Shown here: positions 53,172-61,966 of the stretch, piece by piece
How positions within the stretch are numbered: position 1 is the first letter of the stretch
Layout: every line of letters starts with the position of its first letter
Assembly (NCBI GenBank): GCA_015068825.1
Contig: SVJU01000007.1
Coordinates: 1 to 64,000, forward strand
Direction of reading: 5' to 3'
DNA from: Oscillospiraceae bacterium
GTDB taxonomy: Bacteria > Bacillota > Clostridia > UMGS1810
DNA length: 64,000 nt
Program-made: the position numbers and the translations under genes
The notes under the pieces: model-generated
Seen by the model: only the letters and a program-made list of their open reading frames with translations
Database searches by the model: none
What the model was told of the DNA's origin: nothing

Positions 53172-53747
53172 TCACCTTAATGATTTGATTTTTTCTTTGT
53201 ATTCTTCATAGGTAAATAAACTGTTTAAAACATCAAGCAGCATATTTGCAGAAATTCTTTTTGGTAAATCAAGCTCTTTTGTAAGTATTTTGCGGTATTT
53301 AAAGCTGTTTTCTCCACCGCTTAAGCCATCCATAAAAAGGTCTGCCTTTGTGATAAGTCTTTTTTCTTTATTACTTTCGGTTGCACATTTTTCAACAGCT
53401 TTTATAATCATATCATCACTAATTCCTTCAACACCCAAAAAGCCTTCTTTTGAAGGAGTGGATTTTCTTTTTTCTTTCCCTTCAATTTCGGGAATATATG
53501 CATGTTTTACAATACCGTCTTTGGAAAAGTTTTTAACATAATTTCTTATAACAAAACCTGCCCTGTCGCTATCGGTAAGAATGATAATACCGTCTTTTTC
53601 TGCAAGTTTTTTTATTAAACTTACCTTGCTTTGATTTTTAAAAATATCAAATCCATCAGTTGTAACAATGAGAGTATCAAAAATACCCGAAAGTTTTATT
53701 TTATCATAAGTACCTTCAACAATAATTGCTTCTTTAATCTTTATCAT
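53172..53747 (-). CDS. TOPRIM protein related to ribonuclease M5 (DUF4093)
   Basis: A 191-residue TOPRIM-fold protein. The catalytic Glu is in AIIVEGTYDKIKLSG and the DxD in IILTDSDRAGFVI. The C-terminal DUF4093 half (SFKYRKILTKELDLPKRISANMLLDVLNSLF) distinguishes the family from plain TOPRIM proteins. RNase M5 processes 5S rRNA, and this close relative may have the same or an allied role. ATG 53747 is likelier than the TTG at 53759, which overlaps the preceding gene. Confidence 0.85.
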   Translation of the reverse strand: MIKIKEAIIVEGTYDKIKLSGIFDTLIVTTDGFDIFKNQSKVSLIKKLAEKDGIIILTDSDRAGFVIRNYVKNFSKDGIVKHAYIPEIEGKEKRKSTPSKEGFLGVEGISDDMIIKAVEKCATESNKEKRLITKADLFMDGLSGGENSFKYRKILTKELDLPKRISANMLLDVLNSLFTYEEYKEKIKSLR

Positions 53748-53751
53748 ATTT

Positions 53752-55317
53752 TTATTCAAAACTTACAAAGCTTTGCGTAACTCCTTTTAGTCTTGCTTTT
53801 TGCCAGTCAGACATATTTTTTATGCTATGATGCCACAAAATTGAATTTGTATCATAACAAATTGCAGCATAAGGCACCATCTCTTTAAATGCATCATCAA
53901 ATTCTTTAAGCTTTTGATACGGCTTATCATATGTTACTTCGTTTAAAATGCTATTAAGCGACAAATACATTTCGTAAGGAACCTGATATTTACCATCAAA
54001 ATCAATTTTTTGAGCAAGATTATTATAACTTGTTATTTTTTCTTTTGCAATTACAATGTCATAATCCCCATCTTCTAATGCGGCAATATATTCTTCGCCC
54101 GAAAGGCGTTTTATATCCAAAGAAATCTTTGAATCTTTTGCGTTTTGCAAAAGAAAATCGGCGATTTTTAAAAGCTTATCATCATCCGCGTTTACAAGAA
54201 CAGAAAAGCTTGTTGAATACCAGTTTTCTTCAACCATTTTTTCCCACACACCGTTTTTGTCCTTATCAGTAAATCCCGATTTTTTTGCAAGAAGCGCACA
54301 TTCTTCTTTGCTATACAAATCAGCATAAAACCCGCCATAATTAAGCCTTGGATTCAATGTACTGTTTGTTAAATCTGCCTTTGACTGAAATACTTTTTCG
54401 GAAAGTGATTTTTTATCTATCATACGAAGAAGCATTTTACGGATGTTTATATCGTTTAAAAGCTCATTTTCATAGTTAAATGCCATAAAATAGAAATTTT
54501 CGCCGATAAAATCAATCTGCGCATACTGATTATTAAAAGAAACATCACCCCAGACAAATTCATCGGATAAAATAACAGAAATTTCGTTATTATTAAAAGC
54601 ACTTACTGCAACAGACGGATCCTTTAGAAATTTAAATGTTACACTGTTTAAATAAGGAATACCGCTTATATGATATTCATCATTTTTAATAAGCATAAGT
54701 TCTTTTTGCATTATGTTATTCTGATATTTAAAAGGACCTGTTCCAACAGGCATATTAAGCTTGTCCTCATTAAGAACACTTATAATGGTGCTTGACGGCA
54801 TAACGGGAAAATCAAGTCTTGTAATAAAATTGAACTGTCTGTTTTTAAGTTCAAATATAACCTTATTTTCATTCGCATAATAGTTTTCTACATTCTCAAA
54901 AATATAAAGAAAATTTGGCGCATACTCTTTTATATAATCAAGTGTAAATATTACATCTTTTGCATCAAATATTTTTCCGTTATGAAACTTTACATTTTCT
55001 TTAAGAATTATTGTATATTTTTTTTCATCTTCCGATACCATATAATCGGCCGCAAGTATTCCTTCAGCCTGACCATCACCCTTAATTGCAAAAAGCCCCT
55101 CATAAATAAGCATAAGCATATCAAAATTCTTGTTTATTCCCGTTGTATATGGATTTAAAGTATCAGGATAATACGAAAACAAATTTATATTTTGGCCGTA
55201 AACAACCTCTTTTCCGTCAACAACAGGCACATTTGTAACTTCCTTTTTACAAGAGGTACAAAAAACAAAAGAAAATATTAAAATTAAACAAACTATTTTT
55301 TTTATTGTTTTTTTCAT
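53752..55317 (-). CDS. Extracellular solute-binding lipoprotein, family 5
   Basis: A 521-residue periplasmic-type binding protein of the peptide/nickel (SBP_bac_5) family. A signal peptide (KKIVCLILIFSFVF) leads to a lipobox at TSC, with Cys23 as the lipidated residue. Core motifs: DTLNPYTTGINKNFDMLMLIYEGLF, LKENVKFHNGKIFDAKDVIFTLDYI, NMPVGTGPFKYQNN and LLNDINIRKMLLRMIDK. It lies in a run of nucleic-acid genes with no ABC permease or ATPase beside it. It may serve a transporter encoded elsewhere. Confidence 0.88.
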   Translation of the reverse strand: MKKTIKKIVCLILIFSFVFCTSCKKEVTNVPVVDGKEVVYGQNINLFSYYPDTLNPYTTGINKNFDMLMLIYEGLFAIKGDGQAEGILAADYMVSEDEKKYTIILKENVKFHNGKIFDAKDVIFTLDYIKEYAPNFLYIFENVENYYANENKVIFELKNRQFNFITRLDFPVMPSSTIISVLNEDKLNMPVGTGPFKYQNNIMQKELMLIKNDEYHISGIPYLNSVTFKFLKDPSVAVSAFNNNEISVILSDEFVWGDVSFNNQYAQIDFIGENFYFMAFNYENELLNDINIRKMLLRMIDKKSLSEKVFQSKADLTNSTLNPRLNYGGFYADLYSKEECALLAKKSGFTDKDKNGVWEKMVEENWYSTSFSVLVNADDDKLLKIADFLLQNAKDSKISLDIKRLSGEEYIAALEDGDYDIVIAKEKITSYNNLAQKIDFDGKYQVPYEMYLSLNSILNEVTYDKPYQKLKEFDDAFKEMVPYAAICYDTNSILWHHSIKNMSDWQKARLKGVTQSFVSFE

Positions 55318-55320
55318 TTT

Positions 55321-56088
55321 TTATTCCTTAACTCTTACAATATTTACACATTTGTTTGTTTTATCGTCTATTTCAAAAACAACACCACGAAGTTCGTTTT
55401 TACCTTCTGCCTGATAGAATTTTTCGGGCATCTGTGTTAAAAATCTTCTGATTATTATATCTTTTTTCACTCCAAGAATTGAATCTATTGGTCCTGTCAT
55501 ACCAATATCGGTAATATAAGCCGTACCACCAGGTAGAATTCTTTCATCGGCAGTCTGAACATGAGTGTGAGTTCCAAAAACCGCACAAACATCAGAATCA
55601 AGATAATTTGCAAACGCTATTTTCTCACTTGTTGCCTCTGCGTGAAAATCAACAATAATGATATCACATTTTTCTTTTATCTGGTTAACCTTTCGCATAA
55701 CCGCTTTAAAAGGACAGTCAATGTTCAAAAGATTAAGTCTTCCCATAGCATTTATAACAGCAATTTTCTTGCCTTTTTTTTCTTTGATATAAAAACCTTC
55801 TCCAACGGTTTTTTCGGGATAGTTTATGGGTCTTATAACCGGCATATTAAGCAAAAGATTAACCACATCTTTTTTTGAAAAAGCGTGGTTACCAAGTGTT
55901 ATTACATCAACTTTTGCATTTATAAGCTTTTGAGCAATTTCTTTTGTAATTCCGTTTCCTGATGCAGAGTTTTCTGCATTTGCAATAACAAAGTCAACAT
56001 TATACTTTTCTATTATCCCATCTATTTTTGATAATGTATAATTTACTCCGCCACTCCCCACAATATCACCTATTGCAAGTATATTCAT
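55321..56088 (-). CDS. ymdB: YmdB-type metallophosphoesterase
   Basis: A 255-residue calcineurin-like phosphoesterase of the TIGR00282 family. Metal ligands: D in IGDIVGSGG, N in ANAENSASGNGI, NH in TLGNHAFSKKDV, VDFHAEATSEK, and the GTHTHVQTADERI block. YmdB of B. subtilis hydrolyses 2',3'-cyclic nucleotides and is linked to RNase Y. Here it is not next to rny. Starts after AGGAG. Confidence 0.92.
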   Translation of the reverse strand: MNILAIGDIVGSGGVNYTLSKIDGIIEKYNVDFVIANAENSASGNGITKEIAQKLINAKVDVITLGNHAFSKKDVVNLLLNMPVIRPINYPEKTVGEGFYIKEKKGKKIAVINAMGRLNLLNIDCPFKAVMRKVNQIKEKCDIIIVDFHAEATSEKIAFANYLDSDVCAVFGTHTHVQTADERILPGGTAYITDIGMTGPIDSILGVKKDIIIRRFLTQMPEKFYQAEGKNELRGVVFEIDDKTNKCVNIVRVKE

Positions 56089-56130
56089 AAAATTAAAGCT
56101 CCTAATCTTTTTGTTGTATTTTATTAAAGT

Positions 56131-56583
56131 TTATATTTTTGCTTTTTCTCTGCTTTTTTGCAAAGTAGTGCCTTTAGAAGTTGTTTTTTTACCCGGCGAA
56201 AAAACAGTTATCATATTAACTACACAAAGTATTAAACACATTGCCGCGCACACGCTGATTCCAAATCCATAGCCAAATCCGAATAATTTACTTACAATAA
56301 AAAATGCACAGTTCACAAAACTTATCAAAAATAATATGTAATACGGCAAATCTTTCTTTGTTCCTTTCATACTTACAATCCAGCCAAAAAGAGGAAGGAT
56401 TAAAAGCAAAAACGAAAGATAAAATGTTGGAGCAACCTTTTCTTCCATCAAAAGCGCAAACAAAACATTTAATCCGTAAAACTCAAAATTTTCACTGAAA
56501 GTAAATTTAACAGGTAAAAACAAGCATACAAAATATGCTTCATACAACGAAGCTGAAAGATATTTTATAAATTTTTCTTTCAT
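56131..56583 (-). CDS. Small four-helix membrane protein
   Basis: A 150-residue hydrophobic protein with about four membrane helices (FVCLFLPVKFTF, LSFLLLILPLFGWIV, LPYYILFLISFVNCAFFIVS, GISVCAAMCLILCVVNMI). A basic cytoplasmic tail (PGKKTTSKGTTLQKSREKAK) follows. I do not recognise a family. It directly follows a zinc-ribbon membrane protein with which it is probably co-transcribed; their stop and start are 3 bases apart. Confidence 0.7.
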   Translation of the reverse strand: MKEKFIKYLSASLYEAYFVCLFLPVKFTFSENFEFYGLNVLFALLMEEKVAPTFYLSFLLLILPLFGWIVSMKGTKKDLPYYILFLISFVNCAFFIVSKLFGFGYGFGISVCAAMCLILCVVNMITVFSPGKKTTSKGTTLQKSREKAKI

Positions 56584-56586
56584 AAA

Positions 56587-57930
56587 CTAACGCCTCACTT
56601 CACCAGATTTTTTATTTAAAGCAGAAAGTGATAAAAACATAATAATTGGAAATGCAACCAGAATAGCAATAAATTTTGAATAGTAACTTCCTATTACATT
56701 CATAAGATTTATTACACTGTTGTAATAGCCGATTGTGTTCATAATGTTGTGATATGCTACCATTGAAAGAATTATTGTTAAAATTGATGTAAGCATAAAT
56801 AAATTTGCACCTGCAATTTTTCTTTTAAACATAAGAAATATTGCAACAATTGCAACTACTGATATTGCTACGATACCAATTAAATACGGTTTAATTCCTT
56901 CAATCATATTATCGGGCATTACAAACCATATCATTACCGATACACTAATTACAAAAAGATTAATAAAAAACACAACAAAATTAAACGAATCAAACCATAT
57001 CTGCATTTTTTCAAAAGCAGTATGTCTGTCAGATGAATGACCTATAACTGATATTACAAACATAATAGCAAGATACAAAAGAACAGCTGTTTCTTTTGCA
57101 TTTTCAGGTGGAAATGGTCTTACAACAACAATATTTACTATCAAAAACATTATTGAAAAAATAATGCCGTAAATAAACTTTCTTATTCCTTTTTTTTCAA
57201 AGAAAGAAAGACACATTCCAACAAATGTAGCAATAAGAAGAACAATATCTATTATTGAAAACGACAAGCTGTCTGTAAGCTCGGTAGGACTCAATACAGG
57301 GAAAAACAAGCTTATAAGCCCCATAAGAAACATAACACCCAACAAATTCTTTAAAAATCTTGACAATTTTAAATCTCCTTTGGTAATTTCTTTTTTGTTG
57401 GAAGAATTTTCAGAACCGACAACACGCATGCCAGTATTTTCGCTGCTCTTTTGAGTATTCGGTTTGCTTCCGACATCTTCCTGGTCATGGTATGTATCTG
57501 TGTTATTTTCATCTTTATCATTTTCATGCTGCAAAACAACTTCTTCATTTTCATATTCATCACACTCTGAAACTTCAGCCTCATCACTCTTAGAAACATT
57601 ATCTTCTTCCATAAGAGCCTCTTTTATACTTGAAGTTTTTATTACTTTTGTAGTGCCTCCATCAAAATCAGATTCGCTTGTTTCCTTAGGTTTATCACTA
57701 TTGTAAATATTAATTTTTATATCATCACAACTGTTTTCTTCTTCAGTAAAATTTTGCTCATTTTTATCTTCTTTATCCAATATATTCAATGTTTGTTCGT
57801 TGTTTTTTTCTTCAACATTATTTTTTTCTTCTATAACATCTGTATCAGAAAAAATTACAGGTGTACCACAATAATCACAACAAACATTATTGGTAACCTC
57901 TCTTTTGCAAAAGCTGCAAATTTCTGCCAT
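56587..57930 (-). CDS. Zinc-ribbon, acidic-linker, multi-helix membrane protein
   Basis: A 447-residue protein in three parts. The N-terminal zinc ribbon has Cys5, Cys8, Cys18 and Cys21 (CSFC and CDYC) in MAEICSFCKREVTNNVCCDYCG. A low-complexity acidic stretch runs over about residues 28-175 (many E, N and D; looks disordered). About eight membrane helices follow (LLGVMFLMGLISLFFPVL onward). Proteins of this plan occur as membrane regulators or adaptors in Clostridia, but I cannot assign a function. Confidence 0.75.
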   Translation of the reverse strand: MAEICSFCKREVTNNVCCDYCGTPVIFSDTDVIEEKNNVEEKNNEQTLNILDKEDKNEQNFTEEENSCDDIKINIYNSDKPKETSESDFDGGTTKVIKTSSIKEALMEEDNVSKSDEAEVSECDEYENEEVVLQHENDKDENNTDTYHDQEDVGSKPNTQKSSENTGMRVVGSENSSNKKEITKGDLKLSRFLKNLLGVMFLMGLISLFFPVLSPTELTDSLSFSIIDIVLLIATFVGMCLSFFEKKGIRKFIYGIIFSIMFLIVNIVVVRPFPPENAKETAVLLYLAIMFVISVIGHSSDRHTAFEKMQIWFDSFNFVVFFINLFVISVSVMIWFVMPDNMIEGIKPYLIGIVAISVVAIVAIFLMFKRKIAGANLFMLTSILTIILSMVAYHNIMNTIGYYNSVINLMNVIGSYYSKFIAILVAFPIIMFLSLSALNKKSGEVRR

Positions 57931-57988
57931 TAAATTAACCTCTTTTCATATATGTAAACATAATATTTCAAAATAAATATACAAAACA

Positions 57989-58017
57989 ATTCTAACATAT
58001 AAAAAACAAAGTGTCAA
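57989..58017 (-). promoter_or_regulatory. Promoter of the zinc-ribbon membrane gene
   Basis: Minus strand: TTGACA (58012-58017), 17-bp spacer, TAGAAT (57989-57994). Likely start of transcription for the minus-strand run down to mtnN. Confidence 0.8.
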
Positions 58018-58080
58018 CATTTAGGCTACATATTAATTTTGCATAATATGGCACATTATTACTGGCATTATAAGAAGCAA

Positions 58081-58109
58081 AAACAGGCGTTTTTATAACG
58101 CCTGTTTTG
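58081..58109 (-). terminator. Terminator of tmk
   Basis: Stem AAAACAGGCGTT with complement, short loop, T run on the minus strand. Confidence 0.88.
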
Positions 58110-58111
58110 TT

Positions 58112-58783
58112 TTACAGTATATTTTTTACCGTTTCGTAAATTTCATTTGCAATATCCTCAACACTTCTTATTTTGTCATCTTTAACACACGAAATTTTAT
58201 GCCATTTGAATTTATCTGCAACATAATGTGCATTATCATACGAATGTTTAAGATATTCGGTGTCTTTTTCGTGGATATCAAGTATATTTGAATTGTCAAT
58301 TTTATTAAGCCTTTTTTCCATAAGCTTTTTTGCAAAAGGAACGGGCATATCAAGAAAAATTGTTAAATCGGGCTTTGGAAGATTTAGTTTATTATATTCA
58401 AAATCCGAAACCCAGTCAAGAAATTCTTCTTTTTCTTTTATATTGTTTATTTTTGATGCCTGATGAATAAGATTTGATGTAACATATCGGTCTGCTATAA
58501 CTATTCTTCCCTTTTTCAAAGGCTCTTTAATTTCGGTTATGTAAGTTGCAACCCTGTCCACCGCAAAAAACGAAGAAGCAACATAAGGGTTTACATCATC
58601 TGCACTTTCTCCGAAATCTCCATTTAAATACATTTTAACCAAAGAAGAAGACTGACTTTTATAGTTTGGAAATTCAACGCTGAAAACATCATAACCTTTT
58701 TGTTTTAAGGTATCAAACAATATTTTAGTCTGTGTTGCCTTTCCGCTTGAATCAACGCCTTCAATAACAATAAGCTTTGACAT
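58112..58783 (-). CDS. tmk: Thymidylate kinase
   Basis: A 223-residue P-loop nucleoside monophosphate kinase that phosphorylates dTMP. The P-loop is VIEGVDSSGKATQT (Gly9-Thr17) with Ala where many enzymes have Thr or Ser. The DRY motif is in IVIADRYVTSNLIHQ, and FPNYKSQSSS is the base-binding region. Start 58783 follows GAGAGGA; 15 ORF codons upstream overlap the preceding gene's end. One base from the glycosyltransferase stop. Confidence 0.92.
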   Translation of the reverse strand: MSKLIVIEGVDSSGKATQTKILFDTLKQKGYDVFSVEFPNYKSQSSSLVKMYLNGDFGESADDVNPYVASSFFAVDRVATYITEIKEPLKKGRIVIADRYVTSNLIHQASKINNIKEKEEFLDWVSDFEYNKLNLPKPDLTIFLDMPVPFAKKLMEKRLNKIDNSNILDIHEKDTEYLKHSYDNAHYVADKFKWHKISCVKDDKIRSVEDIANEIYETVKNIL

Positions 58784-58784
58784 T

Positions 58785-59522
58785 TTATTTTTCCTCTCTT
58801 TTTCCTTTTGTAACAACGGTAAATGCAAATTTTGGCAAATCCATCATTCTGCCTATTCTTTTTGGTTCTTTGCACAAACGATAAAGCCATTCTATATTTA
58901 ATTTCTGATAAACCTGTGGTGCTCTTTTCACTTCGCCGGCAAATACATCAAGGCTTCCACCAAGACCCATTAAAACCTTTGCATTAAGATTATCTTTGTT
59001 TTTATAAATCCATTTTTCCTGCTTTGGAACTCCAAGGCAAACAAACACAACATCAGGCTTTTTTTCGTTTATATCGTTTATTATTTCTTTTTCCTTTTCT
59101 TCATCAAAATATCCATCCTGACAACCCGAAATAATAATATCAGGATAATCTTTGGTTATGTTTTTTGCTGCCCTTTGGCTTATGCCAGGTTTTGAGCCAA
59201 AAAGATAAAGACTTTTTTTATTGTCATTTAACTTCTTCAAAAGACTTTTTGCAATATCAAAACCTGCGGCTCTTTCCATAATAGGATTTTTTAAAATTTT
59301 GGAGGCATAAACAACGCCAATTCCATCTGCAGACAAAATATCGGCAGAATTTAAAATTTTTTTAAGATTTTCATCGCGATATGCTGCCATAATCATTTCA
59401 GAATTGGGTGTAAATACATAATGCAGTTTATCTTCATCCAAAAACGAATATATTTTTTCGCAAGCTTCATCAATTGTAAGCTTATCTATGTTAACACCAA
59501 GAATATTAACTTTATTTTCCAT
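58785..59522 (-). CDS. WecG/TagA/CpsF-family glycosyltransferase (GT26)
   Basis: A 245-residue GT26 enzyme. Motifs: VNILGVNIDKLTIDEACEKI, VFTPNSEMIMAAYRDENLKKIL, ADGIGVVYASKIL, VFVCLGVPKQEKW and GGSLDVFAGEVKRAP. The family adds ManNAc or ManNAcA from UDP-sugar to a lipid-linked sugar (teichoic acid linkage unit or common antigen). ATG 59522 follows AAAGGAG. It is far from the main glycan operon. Confidence 0.92.
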   Translation of the reverse strand: MENKVNILGVNIDKLTIDEACEKIYSFLDEDKLHYVFTPNSEMIMAAYRDENLKKILNSADILSADGIGVVYASKILKNPIMERAAGFDIAKSLLKKLNDNKKSLYLFGSKPGISQRAAKNITKDYPDIIISGCQDGYFDEEKEKEIINDINEKKPDVVFVCLGVPKQEKWIYKNKDNLNAKVLMGLGGSLDVFAGEVKRAPQVYQKLNIEWLYRLCKEPKRIGRMMDLPKFAFTVVTKGKREEK

Positions 59523-59614
59523 TTTACTCTCCTTTAAAACCAATATAGTAATATTATATTTGAAATTTTTAATAATGTAAATAGTTATTTCCAAAAAAGT
59601 ATATTTATATTACT

Positions 59615-59648
59615 AAAAAAGGAGCGATACAGTTAAAACTGCCGCTCC
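59615..59648 (-). terminator. Terminator of ssb
   Basis: Stem GGAGCG-CAGTT/AACTG-CGCTCC with bulges, T run on the minus strand. Confidence 0.8.
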
Positions 59649-59658
59649 ATAAATTTTA

Positions 59659-60315
59659 TCAGCTTATTTCACTTTCACTATCCTGCTCATTTTCTTTTTG
59701 CATTACTTCCATTTTAGAAATAGAAATTTCAAATGCAGTTTTTGTAATTGTTTCTTCCTCCGAAATCTTCTTCTGATATTCTCTGCTTTGAATTCTTCCC
59801 CATATTTTAATGTTATCACCAACCATAAGATTACCCGAAAAACGCGCATTTCTTCCCCATGCAATACACGGCATATAGTCAGATTTGTTATATGCTCTGT
59901 TTACTGCAACAAGTATATCGGTTATTTCTCGTCCAAAAGGTGTAATACGGTAAATGGGCGTTTTGCAAATAAATCCGTTTAAATAAATATAATTTGGGTT
60001 TTTTAAATTTTCATCATAAAGAGGTATAATATCCCGCGCAAAAACAGTAAGAATAAGTCTGTTTCCTACCGATGAATAATTGTTATATGAACGGAACTGA
60101 CCGTCTATTTCTACATAATCTCCTTCATTAAGCTCCATTGTTTTTATAAGACGCTCAGAAACTGTTATGTTTATGTAATCGCAAATATCACTAAGTCGAG
60201 GCACTCTTAAACAAAAAGTAAGAAACCTTTCTCCGTATACCTCATGGCTTGGTGTTAGTTTACTATAAATCTGCCCTGCAAGATGAACCTCGTTATTTAC
60301 ATTAATATTATCCAA
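59659..60315 (-). CDS. Single-stranded DNA-binding protein with two OB folds
   Basis: A 218-residue protein with two OB-like halves in tandem. First half, about 8-95: EVHLAGQIYSKLTPS, FLTFCLRVPRLSDICDYI, NEGDYVEIDGQF. Second half, about 110-195: YIYLNGFICKTPIYRITPFGREITDILVAVNR, PCIAWGRNARF, GDNIKIWGRIQSREY. Each half carries the SSB sequence style. An acidic tail (KENEQDSESE) follows, but lacks the terminal DDDIPF. TTG 60315, 8 bases after GGAG, is the likely start. Normal SSBs have one OB fold. Confidence 0.85.
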   Translation of the reverse strand: MDNINVNNEVHLAGQIYSKLTPSHEVYGERFLTFCLRVPRLSDICDYINITVSERLIKTMELNEGDYVEIDGQFRSYNNYSSVGNRLILTVFARDIIPLYDENLKNPNYIYLNGFICKTPIYRITPFGREITDILVAVNRAYNKSDYMPCIAWGRNARFSGNLMVGDNIKIWGRIQSREYQKKISEEETITKTAFEISISKMEVMQKENEQDSESEIS

Positions 60316-60393
60316 TTTTTTAGCTCCTCTCATAAGTTCTTTTATATTTGTATTCAAACTTTTGATTGAATATAACAAAAAATCAAAAAAAAC

Positions 60394-60422
60394 TTTACTT
60401 TTTATATGATTTGATATAAAAT
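60394..60422 (+). promoter_or_regulatory. Possible promoter of the esterase gene
   Basis: TTTACT (60394-60399), 17-bp spacer, TAAAAT (60417-60422). Confidence 0.45.
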
Positions 60423-60444
60423 AGAATTTGAGGTGATTTTTAAG

Positions 60445-61182
60445 ATGGCATTTTTAAATGGTTATTTTAAATCAACTGTTTTAGAGCAGGAAGTTTGCTT
60501 TAACGCAATTATTCCCGAAACATGCGATGAAAATAACATCAAAGCATTATATCTTCTTCACGGTCTTTCAGATAATCACACCAACTGGATGCGAAAAACA
60601 AGCATTGAAAGATATGCTAACGAAGCAAAAATTGCAGTTTTTATGCCTAATGCAGACAGAAGCTTTTATGCAGATATGAAATACGGCAGAAATTATTACA
60701 CATTTATATCTGATGAGTTTATTGAATATACCCGCAAGATTTTTAAACTCAGCAAAAAAAGAGAAGACACTTTTATTGCAGGGCTTTCAATGGGAGGATA
60801 TGGTGCATTTAAAATAGCATTAAGAAATCCCGACAAATTCTGTGCAGCAGCATCTTTATCGGGTGTTTTGGATATTTCAAGCCATAACGACCCTACCTCG
60901 TGGGATAAGGATATCTTTCATATATTCGGTGATGTTGACACTCTTGAAGGCACCAAAGAAAGTGTTATAACACTTATAAAAGAATTTGAAGGCGACCAAA
61001 AGCCAAGACTTTATCAGGCTTGCGGAACGGAAGACTTTTTATATAAAGACAACCAAACCTTTAAAGATGTGATAAAAGATAAAGGCTTTGATCATTTTTA
61101 CGAAGAAGGTCCGGGATCTCACACCTGGGCATTCTGGGATAAATATATAGAAAAAGCAATTAAATTTTTTATGGAAGGATGA
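60445..61182 (+). CDS. Alpha/beta-hydrolase esterase (EstA/S-formylglutathione hydrolase-like)
   Basis: A 245-residue serine esterase of the tributyrin esterase family. It has YLLHGLSDNHTNW (oxyanion region), the nucleophile elbow GLSMGGYGAFK, RLYQACGTEDFLY with the acid, and a final His in GPGSHTWAFWD. It probably hydrolyses short acyl esters such as acetylated sugars. ATG 60445 follows GAGGTG. YebC starts 8 bp after its stop. Confidence 0.9.
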   Translation: MAFLNGYFKSTVLEQEVCFNAIIPETCDENNIKALYLLHGLSDNHTNWMRKTSIERYANEAKIAVFMPNADRSFYADMKYGRNYYTFISDEFIEYTRKIFKLSKKREDTFIAGLSMGGYGAFKIALRNPDKFCAAASLSGVLDISSHNDPTSWDKDIFHIFGDVDTLEGTKESVITLIKEFEGDQKPRLYQACGTEDFLYKDNQTFKDVIKDKGFDHFYEEGPGSHTWAFWDKYIEKAIKFFMEG

Positions 61183-61190
61183 GTTACTAA

Positions 61191-61922
61191 ATGTCAGGAC
61201 ATTCAAAATGGTCTAACATAAAACACAAAAAGGAAAAAACAGACGCACAAAAGGGTAAAATCTTTACAAAACTTGGAAGAGAAATTACTGTTGCAGTTAA
61301 AAGCGGCGGTGCAGACCCTGAAACAAACAGAAAACTAAAAGATATTATTGCAAAGGCTCGTTCAAACAATATGCCTAACGATAATATTCAAAGATGTATC
61401 AAAAAGGCACTTGGCGATGGTAATGATGATAACTATGAAAACATTACTTATGAAGGCTATGGCCCTTCTGGTGTTGCAGTAATTGTTGAAACGCTTACTG
61501 ACAACAGAAACAGAACTGCAGGTGACCTTCGCCACTATTTTGATAAATTTGGCGGAAATCTTGGAACAAACGGCTCTGTTAGCTGGATGTTCGATAAAAA
61601 AGGAAAAATCATTATTTTAAAGGGTAGCGATATTGACGAAGACACAATTATGATGGATGCTCTTGATGCCGGTGCAGAAGATTTTGAAGTTGATGATGAA
61701 TTTTACGAAATCACAACAACACCTGATGATTTTTCTGATGTGGTATCAAAACTTGAAGAAAAAAATTACGCTTATGCATCTGCAGAGGTTGAAATGATTC
61801 CTCAAACTTATGTAAAGCTTACCGATGCACACGATGTACTTATGATGGAAAAGCTTATTGAAAATCTTGAAGATAACGATGATGTTCAGGATATCTATCA
61901 CAACTGGGAAGAGGAAGAATAA
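61191..61922 (+). CDS. yebC: YebC/PmpR-family protein
   Basis: A 243-residue YebC-family protein starting MSGHSKWSNIKHKKEKTD. It has the three YebC domains, including NMPNDNIQRCIKKA, YEGYGPSGVAVIVE and GGNLGTNGSVSWMFDKKG. Members act as DNA-binding regulators or, in recent work, as translation factors that help ribosomes through polyproline tracts. Follows the esterase in a two-gene unit. Confidence 0.95.
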   Translation: MSGHSKWSNIKHKKEKTDAQKGKIFTKLGREITVAVKSGGADPETNRKLKDIIAKARSNNMPNDNIQRCIKKALGDGNDDNYENITYEGYGPSGVAVIVETLTDNRNRTAGDLRHYFDKFGGNLGTNGSVSWMFDKKGKIIILKGSDIDEDTIMMDALDAGAEDFEVDDEFYEITTTPDDFSDVVSKLEEKNYAYASAEVEMIPQTYVKLTDAHDVLMMEKLIENLEDNDDVQDIYHNWEEEE

Positions 61923-61930
61923 TAAAAAAC

Positions 61931-61966
61931 AAAACAGGCTTGTTTTTAAAAACAAGCCTGTTTTTT
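61931..61966. terminator. Bidirectional terminator
   Basis: Near-perfect inverted repeat AAAACAGGCTTGTTTTT and complement, serving yebC and the convergent AraC gene. Confidence 0.9.
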
